Origin: Isoperla grammatica
Taxonomy: Eukaryota; Arthropoda; Insecta; Plecoptera; Perlodidae
Length of the DNA stretch: 64,000 nt
Assembly (NCBI GenBank): GCA_945910005.1
Contig: OX246741.1
Location: 2,590,001-2,654,000, forward strand
Reading direction: 5' to 3'
The notes under the pieces are model-generated. The model was not told where the DNA came from and made no database searches. It saw only the letters and a program-made list of their open reading frames with translations. Below, in pieces: positions 55,776-64,000 of this stretch. The position numbers and the translations under genes were made by a program. Each line of letters begins with the position of its first letter. Position 1 is the first letter of the stretch.

Positions 55776-58700
55776 AGTCCTGATTGATGAAGTTTCCATT
55801 TTTCTGTTTTACAGTTTTCTATGTCAATAGGCGACTGCTGGAATTGAGTCTATTAGAATTCCTTGGACATGTCCTTCGAAATATCCTCACAACTTATTAC
55901 TTGTATACTGCTGTATAAACTGCCACATTTGGTAACAGGTGACCACTAAATTCACCGATAGAGTTTTGACTGCTGACATCAAAACCATGCAGAGCTATTA
56001 TCAAGTCTAACGAGTTGTTATCTATAACGACTTCTTTTACCGTCCTATCAAAGTATTAGTTTGAGTAACTATGACTAAAGTAGGGCAAGTTTTTACAGAC
56101 GTAGGCCTACATTATTGTTTTGTATTGAGATATTCGAATAATTTACTATTGTTTCGTTCAAAATTTCGTTCGAAAGTTCCTATAATCAATAGTGATCAAT
56201 CAATGTATTGAATGTTGAGGTACATAATGCACGTTTCGTTCTCTCAAATGGTGACTTGTTGGCCTTGAAGTTTTCACTTTCAAACTTAGTATGATATATT
56301 AAGTGTGTGTCTGTGTAAGTATTGTCATGTATTATACACATCAAAGGGAGCTTATTATAACACATAAAGCGTTTCCCAGAAACTTTACCGTGACTAGCCA
56401 TGAATGTAAATAATTTATCTGGCAAAGAAAAACCAGTTTTATACAATTGACTTCTTTTTCTTCTGAACGTGGCTCCTTATTTCCGCATCTATTTGAATCC
56501 GCATTGACTTTTTATGGCCAATTTCAGATTTAATCATAATTAATGTGGCCGTAAGTTTGCCAATTAGGCAACAATCCAGCAATGGCTGGTTGGAACTTAA
56601 TGGAGAGTTCACGCAAACAAGTAAAAACCTGCCGCTTAAACCGCTTTACATTATGACGAGGTAAATCTTACTGATAATGAACTTCTTCGGGAAACACCCC
56701 AGCCCAGTTTCACATTCAATGTATTCGTCATCTACATAAACGTTTCCAAGCACGAATTACTTAAACGTGTTTCAAACCTTAACTAAGTTCATTCTCAACA
56801 TTACTCAGTCTTAAATTCGTTTCGAATTCACGTCTAATCAATTTGATAATGGTATCTCCCGCAAGTTACGAGCTTGCAAGAACACTCACGGACAAGCACG
56901 ATCTTTAGAAATTCTTCTCTGATACGTCTTGAAACTTTTATAGAAACCCTTCGAGCATTTTACGAGCAGTAGTTAGAATTTTTGGAAATCTTATTCCATA
57001 AATTGGTATCTTTAGATCTCTCGCAAAAACGCTGAAAGGCAATCCATGAGGTAGACTTATGGAAGTTTTGGAATAGACGTTGTTCAAATCAGACTGATAA
57101 GAGTTTGTGTGATAAAAATGTTTATAAGAATGTAAAGTTGTAATAATTTCTTATGTGTATTGATCTACTAGGTTTTCCGGTATAACCGTGTCAATCCAAT
57201 GTTTCCTCCGTATTGTATTGCCACAATAAAGCAGAAAACGTTAAAGCTAATTTTGTTTATATTTGTATTTATTACATTTTGTATGTGTGATTGTTATGTA
57301 TTTTGTGCATTTATACTCCTAGACACATAACAGTAAATGTGAATCGTACTTCTATAATAAAAAAAAAAACAATTGAATAAATACACAACCATTCAGAATC
57401 CCTCGACGTTTTCGGTTGCTGCAATAGTTAAAAAAAAAATTAAATAAAACATTTACACCTCCCCTGCAAACCATCCCCAAAACTCTTTTCGTTAATTTAA
57501 AAACAGGCGCGGTTAATTAACTTGGATATTGTAGAACCGTGTTATCGACGAAACTACCACCATGAGACTCCATTGTTGTTTACGAATATGTTTGCTACAC
57601 ATCCTAATTCCCCCTCGGCCGTTGGTATTACCCTACTTGTTTGGCCGCCTGCCTGGCTGGCCCTACTAATTATTATTGACAATTAGCGTGAGTTCACCTT
57701 GAGCTGTTTTTATTGTGATTTATGGTGTTTGTTGCTGTGTACTGTACAATGTACGGAGACATCCCCCCTGGGAGGGGAGGGGGGGGGGTGATGATTAGGC
57801 CACATATCGCTCACACCCATGACCTGCCCTCCACTGACCGCAGAAGCATCATGGCAAAGTACCACATTAACTAGATTCACCCAATTAGGGTTATCTAGTG
57901 GGGGTTCATGTTTTATATCGAACCTGGGCTTGTTGCAGCGACCTGGTGGAAGGTGAATTATGGTGTCATCGGTTATATTGACTAACATATTGGTGGGTGG
58001 GTAACGAGAGGTGAACGGAAGATTTCTGGTCGCTGGATATTCGAAATTAAATAATCATCCATATGTTTAAATGCTTTGATTAATAGAGCTTGTGTTTGAT
58101 TGGCACGGCTAACTGATAACCATGCTATGTGATTAAGCTGTGATTCACTGATGGTCAATGCAGACAACACCATTACATTCTTCTTCTTTGGGAGTTAAGT
58201 AGTGAAAATTAGTAAGTATCATTGGCGCACTCGATAATTCATGTATTAAGAGATAATAACAGTACAAATTATGATTCTATTTTTTGTTTTAATGGATATT
58301 TTTTTTAACAGCTCCAATCAAAATACGGTTTATTTACACCAATATCATGTGACATTTGAACATTAGTGTATTGGTTTTAAAACCTTTTACAAGTACGTAC
58401 ATGTTGAAAATTCAAAGAGTTTCGTTAAATAAAGAATGAGATCCCAAACTAACTTTCAACCCTTTTAACGTAGGTTCCGTTAATGAGCCAGTACATCCAT
58501 TACCTTCAAAGTGAACATAACCAGCAATTCAACCATCAATGCAGGTCTAATTTGCTGATTTTTTTTTTACAAATCCACAACGTAAAATCAGCATTAGAGC
58601 CGTAAGTGATGTCCCATTAGAGTCCATTAGTTTGGTGAGGGTGGTTGGTAGCCCTGCGTGGGATGCTGATGCAGCATGCAGCCAACTTCATCACTATAAT

Positions 58701-59746
58701 TAGCTGTCACTGGGTGAGGGGGAGGCCATGTATTCCGCCAAGGGTATTGGCTATGCCTATGGTCGGTAATAGAAGGCAACCACCCATCCCAGTCTGCTGT
58801 GCATAGACCCACTTGACAATTATTCACAATGTACACGTACACTCACAGACAATATATAATACCCCCATCATCTTCATGAAGTTTATAAATTACGTAAAAT
58901 TCAAAGTGTTTTTAAATTTTAACTATACATCAGCTGCAGCATAATATTACGCTCTTAGAATTTATACCATATTTTGTTTCTCTTCTAAATTGGAAAAAAT
59001 ACGAAAGCAATAAAAATAATACATTGTGAATAATAATAACATTGTAATTGTGCTGCTAACCAACGTGAATTGTTGAATACCTACGTGAATTGTTGGACAT
59101 GCAGGCTAAACATGTAATATAATCATGGACAGACACAATCTTCTTTTCAAAAATTACTAGGAAGCTAGAATAAGCTCCGTTCTGCTCTACGACGCACCGT
59201 TTAGCCGTAAAAAGCAATTAAAGATTGATCCCAAGGCAGCCAGTAGTGTTGTATGGGAGTCTAGAGAGGGTGCCCGTGTGATGCTAGAGGAAGGTGGATA
59301 AAAGTCGACAATTCCAACTGCATTTCAAAACTAATATTGACATATTTGGCTGCCATATTATGTTGCGGCGTCTGCCATGAAATATTTATATTACGGGGAA
59401 TATGTGCAAAGTAAATCCATTGTTACATGCAACGTAAGGTATCGACAGGTAAAATGGTTTAGTAAACTTTCGTACAGAAACGAGATGATTCACTACTTCA
59501 GAAGGCAACATCAGTTGTGTCCATATGACTATTATAAGATTGATTATTTGCAGAGAGAATGTAACATAGAGGGCGTTGATTGCAACTTAGAGGGCGTTGA
59601 TAATCATAAGTTGGAGAAGGAACTTTGAGAAGGCTGTGTCATTGTTAGTTTAGAAGGCTGTGTGTATCATTGTTAGTCTCAAGTTGTTGATTTAGGTAAC
59701 TAAGGAGAGTGATATGCGGGGACCTAGCAACCCTAGCAACGGCAGC
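55776..59746. other. Host non-coding DNA
   Basis: Only short unsupported frames; G-rich tract near 57778-57790. No feature recognised. Confidence 0.5.
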
Positions 59747-59933
59747 ACCCCTATTCTATAAAACTCCCGAAATGGATTCGGGCCGAAATGGAAACAATTG
59801 AGAAATAATAACAATACTAATTGGAAATTATTGTGTCAGTTATATTGTTGTGGAACTGCAATTGTTTCCATTTCGGCCAAAATTGTTGTAATTTCCGACC
59901 GAATCCGTTTCGGTGGAGTTATAGAATAAGGGT
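59747..59933. mobile_element. MITE-like inverted-repeat element (187 bp)
   Basis: The ends ACCCCTATTCTATAAAACTCC and its inverse (GGAGTTATAGAATAAGGGT) begin an imperfect inverted repeat running about 70 bp inward, with an AT-rich loop. TSD not clear. Confidence 0.75.
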
Positions 59934-60220
59934 CCAGAGGTGGTGGAAAGTCTGTGTGCTTCTTGGATGATGTTTTAAAATCTAATTCAAGATAAAAAGT
60001 TGGTTTTCGTGTGTGTGGCGTATCGTGAAATCCATCATCAAGATACGTGTGGAAGTTCAAGAAGGAAATCATCAAGTATTTCAGTGCTGACGTCGCTACA
60101 AGGATACCTTGAAGGAACAGCTGCATAATCCAAGATTCTACACATCATCTTGACAGAAAATGTATGTAGTTATCTCTTTAAATTATCAAAAAATTAAAAC
60201 CACAATACCGACTGAGCTAG

Positions 60221-60221
<1 letters not shown>

Positions 60222-60260
<39 letters not shown>
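60222..60260. repeat. (ATT)n microsatellite
   Basis: About 13 uninterrupted ATT units. Confidence 0.95.
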
Positions 60261-60262
<2 letters not shown>

Positions 60263-60440
60263 AGTTTTTTTTAACGTTAACTCATCCGGGTTAGTGAGTG
60301 TTACAAGAATGTACCATTAAGCCTGGGATATCAACACTATATTTTTGTATGAGTTTGTGAGTTCGATTGGTAGTTAAGTGGAATAGAACTTGGCATGTTT
60401 GGATAAAGAGGTAAAGGTTATTAAAATATGAAGTGTGTCA

Positions 60441-60600
60441 AAATAGGTGGCTCAGCGGTAAGACACGATACTCTAATTCGGGTGGTCGCCGTTTCGGAAA
60501 CGTTCACTGCAAAGGTTTTTTCTAAGGTTTTCCTCAGTCAAAAGACAATGGCTGAGTCTTTCCCCTCCCAACTACCCTCACTCCCCCTTTACCTAGTTAT
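60441..60600 (+). repeat. tRNA-derived SINE-like element
   Basis: A-box TGGCTCAGCGGTAAG at about 60448 and a decayed B-box-like GTTTCGGAAAC, then GCAAAGGTTTT and TTTTCCTCAGTCAAAAG, paralleling the element at 26955-27110. Confidence 0.6.
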
Positions 60601-63227
60601 CAAAGGAACGTTTCCAACTAACAAATATTATTATTAATATTTTAAACTTTGGATGACATGCTTATCTGCTAATAAACAACTACTTATTTTAATATTAATT
60701 TAATACACCTTACATTTCATCTTTATATGGAATGCTTTATTGTTTACAATTCAACTTATCTCCTGACCACGAGTCCAGCTGAAGAATGAAACGCGTTGTG
60801 TATAGAAGCAGGACTGCATTTAAATTGGTAATAATCCTGATGATGCTGTCCTGTCCAACCACAGCTGTGTTTTGTGAACTTGCATCTGTTGCCCACTGAA
60901 TTGTTTGCTTTACGTTTATTATGTACACCAACATCATTGATGTCCGAGTACCTACTCTACTATATATTACTTCAGTGCTCTGTGAGTGATTGCATCTAGG
61001 CCAATCTGTGCATCTGACTCATCAAGTAGGCTACGCTTCAAAGAGACCCAGCGTCGTCTTGTCATCTCCACCCATGCAAGTACTTGCTCGCTTTGTGTCA
61101 TCCCCCCCCCCCCCCCCCCCCTCCCTTGCACCTCTCATTGAGTCCCCCGATAACCACAGCCTGACCTATAACGGAGAGTATCCCAGCTGCTGACTCACCT
61201 AACGTTGTGCCATAGAAACTACTCACATGCTGACGAATATCGGCCGTCTGTACGCAGTGGCAACTAGACTTGAGATTCTCTCCACGCTCCCCTGCTGCTC
61301 CCCTACATCCCCACCCCATACCCCCGTGACAACCCCACAATCATATCATATTTATTCATTTCATATTATATTATTTATTATAATCAGTCATATTTGTTAT
61401 GCTGGGCGGTGGTCACATAACTAGGGGGTTCAAACTAAAAACATGTGCACTCTATGTGGAACAAGTAAATTAGTGACTGTATATTGGCTAACTGGAAATT
61501 CCAAATAGAGCAGGCGTGACCAATGAGACTTGTGCACTCTGCTAAGCGGAAGATTGCCATTACGAATGTGTGAAAGAACGACAGGAATCGGTTGACTATC
61601 ATTGAAACAGCATGCATGAAATAAATTCGACTTCTTTCGTTGGGACTAGTATACTTAGGGCCGGTCTTACAATCTCCTAATGGGAAAGTTATTAGTAACA
61701 AAGTAGCAATTAAGCAATTTGGAAGATTTCAAGGGTTTTGATTGGTGGTTGCCACGGATAAAACCAGCTATTCGACGTAAACGTAGCTATTGGGACATAG
61801 TAAGACTGGATATTAATAGAGTATAGTATAGTATACTAGTATATTTTCAGACTTGACAGTAATCAATCAAACATATATGTGTACAAACGAAAACCTTACA
61901 TGGAAAAAGTCTGTAACATATAATTCCAGATTTGTTGTAGCGCATAACGAGTAGAACGACGTTACATAGTTAGTGCAATCCCCACTGGAATATTGTGAGG
62001 CAACGAGCACGTGACGCCGTTAAAAATAATTGTCAATTAGCTGCGAAAACAAATGTTTGGCTTAACATTCATTAAAAAAATAATTAGATACAGTGTACAG
62101 TCGATAATTAACAGCACGTAAGAGTTAATATTGTAAAAATATTTTGGAGATAATTTAAATTATATGACTTACCCGAAACGCTATGATATCCGACAGCCAA
62201 GTTGAATGGGATAGATCGTGAAAGCCTTCACGACAGTGCTAATTTATAGTCTGTCTCAATCTCATTTGCATACGTTACGGTTTTACAGATCAGAAATAAA
62301 GTAAAAAAACACAACTAATTTGTAGCAAAACTAAACAACGCCAGTCTACAAGATGTGCTGTTGAAAATATTCGCTGTTCAACATAGTTGATATCTTCTTT
62401 TTATCACGAAGTTGTACTTGTGACATTTTCCCGTTTAGATAACGCGATTTCGTCCAGTTTCGTGTTCACATATACATTACATTCTTGGAAGTCTTATTAT
62501 CGATAAAATCAGCTATCGACAGTTGTCACGTCCAACGAGGTCACCATGTTAACATGTTCTGGCAGCCATAACATACGAAACTCATCAGCTGGAGGAGTTG
62601 GTTCAACAAATGTATTGAGCTTCCACGGCTGAGATGTAGGAGAGGTGTAGATGAAACATGGTGCAGATATTTTATCTATATCCACTAAACGAACGGTGAA
62701 GGAAACACGAGGAAACAAAATTTAATTCACAGTTCGTAATTTTCAATTTTCAAATGTAATGTTGATTTGCAAGTACTTCGTATGTGGCGCAAAAACGCAA
62801 TCGTTGAACAGTGTATGGAATGGAATGCCATAACGATTGCTTCAGAACTGCGGTTCACTTATTTGTTTAGTAATTTCATGTTGATCCAATTCAGTAACAA
62901 AGCTAATTTACAATAGAGGTCAGTAAATCATTCTTCACGTCAAACAAGAGGAGAAATACAAAAACTATAACAATAACAACACAGCAGCTATTCCACAGTT
63001 GTATTGTGGGACCATCATGGCCATGGAATTCATTAGTCAGAAAATAAAATTACTACTTAAAAATATAATGTTTTGTGGTTGTACGTCTCTATGAATTAAT
63101 GAGTAGTGCTTTGTACACAACAAGTAGGTGATGTATGGTTCTGCAACAATCCCTTGGATGCACACTACTTGCAACTGTGCTCATCCAGTATGATGTGTGT
63201 ATGAAGTGTATGCAGTAGTATGTATGC
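60601..63227. other. Host non-coding DNA
   Basis: Contains a C20 tract near 61102. Frames such as 62509-62718 (minus) look somewhat protein-like but show no recognisable motif. Confidence 0.45.
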
Positions 63228-63453
63228 AGGGCCTGGATTCACAAAGATGCCTAACTCTCCGAAGTAAGGCAAATCCTGGCTAGAGAAATCAAGATAAATC
63301 ATCTCGGGCATTACTACACATTCAAAAATAAAATATTATTGGTTATTGTTTATATTTTATCTTTATGACATTGCAGCGACATATGCGTGATTTATATCAC
63401 TAAAATTTGCAAGGACGTCTTAACACTTAGGCACCTTTGTGAATCTGGGCCCA
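63228..63453. mobile_element. MITE-like element (226 bp)
   Basis: Terminal inverted repeat: GGGCCTGGATTCACAAAG at the left, CTTTGTGAATCTGGGCCC at the right, extending into GTGCCTAAG/GATGCCTAAC. Non-coding interior. Confidence 0.8.
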
Positions 63454-63523
63454 GTAATATAAGACAAAAAAATGATTCAAACAAACAAATACAGCAAGCA
63501 ATGTATTGTTCGCTCACAGTGTC

Positions 63524-63850
63524 TTAGTATCTTATGTGGCAGAAACCAGGCTGGAGTAAATTCCACGATATTTTAAATGAATTATCACATAAAAAAGTTA
63601 TCTCGCCAGGAGTTCCTAAGGCGTTCCTTAAGTTCGGCCTAATTTCCGGACATAATTGATTAATGAGCCGAGGCATGATGGATTGAGTTACAAATTCAAG
63701 CGAGTCAGAAGGAGAAGATCGGATGATAAAGTGAGTGATAGGCTCCGCGAAGGTTGGGTAATGAACACCGCGAAGAAGCCGAAAGAAACTCGTAAATAGG
63801 GAAACAAAATACGATCCGGTATCAAAATCCGGGACGAGGGAGATACTCAT
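63524..63850 (-). CDS. Unassigned frame (108 aa), possible exon
   Basis: An ATG-to-stop frame with balanced composition (blocks such as RSSPSDSLEFV and LGTPGEITFL). I do not recognise it; no splice sites, promoter or motif decide the matter. It could be part of a host gene or relic element, or chance. Confidence 0.2.
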   Translation of the reverse strand: MSISLVPDFDTGSYFVSLFTSFFRLLRGVHYPTFAEPITHFIIRSSPSDSLEFVTQSIMPRLINQLCPEIRPNLRNALGTPGEITFLCDNSFKISWNLLQPGFCHIRY

Positions 63851-64000
63851 AAAAAACGCAGGAACAATTTTTTTTTAAGTTTTCGCGTAACTTACCTTTC
63901 GCTGTTTTTTAAGATCCGACCATCTATTGTTAAGTAGCTGTATTATCCAACCAAAAGACATTAAAGGTAAGTTTATTAAAGAATAAGTTAATGGGTTACG

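Noticed and set aside
59836..60126. 96-codon minus-strand frame
   Set aside because: Overlaps the MITE-like inverted repeat and has no recognisable domain.

Overview
This is nuclear DNA from an animal, most likely a marine or other invertebrate; the species cannot be named from the window. It is AT-rich, full of simple repeats, minisatellites, tRNA-derived SINE-like pieces and small non-autonomous transposons. It has TATA boxes and GT-AG introns, and I can identify no complete host gene with confidence.

The centrepiece is a complete Maverick/Polinton (adintovirus-like) element of 15,401 bp at 32732-48132. It has terminal inverted repeats of about 350-367 bp beginning AGTAGTATTTGGG, and is flanked on both sides by the same 6-bp target duplication, CACGTG. 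Every supported gene is on the minus strand. From right to left they are: an acidic Cys-rich protein, protein-primed DNA polymerase B, an 81-aa protein, a 95-aa CxxH/CxxC protein, the FtsK/HerA-type packaging ATPase, a small basic protein with a hydrophobic tail, a conserved GLWELL-motif protein, a retroviral-type integrase with chromodomain, a 102-aa protein, a penton-like minor capsid protein, a pVI-like protein, the major capsid protein, an adenain-like protease, a possible DEDD-exonuclease-like protein, a protein with two PC4-like repeats, and a spliced secreted protein. The frames are open and key catalytic residues are present, so this looks like a young endogenous virus. Replication (PolB), integration (INT), packaging (ATPase), capsid (MCP, penton, pVI-like) and maturation (protease) modules are all present.

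Several features of the element are not standard annotation. Four genes share a core promoter in which a TATA-type box and a TCAGT initiator are exactly 33 nt apart, and other genes carry near-matches. The last gene is spliced and secreted. Two genes carry a tandemly duplicated 3' end that includes the stop codon and poly(A) signal.

Left of the Maverick (1-32.7 kb) lie: a 16-bp GCGAA minisatellite family at three loci; a roughly 1-kb (TAG)n tract between two copies of a 0.57-0.59-kb repeat; a perfect 810-bp-arm palindrome made of two head-to-head 5'-truncated Penelope-like elements, each with a GIY-YIG endonuclease and a hammerhead-ribozyme-like motif; a 799-bp hAT-type non-autonomous transposon with 8-bp TSD; an E-box-rich minisatellite; and a 30-bp satellite with 150-bp higher-order period. 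A possible host promoter (two CCAAT boxes, CRE, TATA) lies at about 30.3-30.45 kb. Right of the Maverick (48.1-64 kb) is mostly unassigned non-coding DNA with poly-C/poly-G tracts, SINE-like pieces and two MITE-like inverted-repeat elements.
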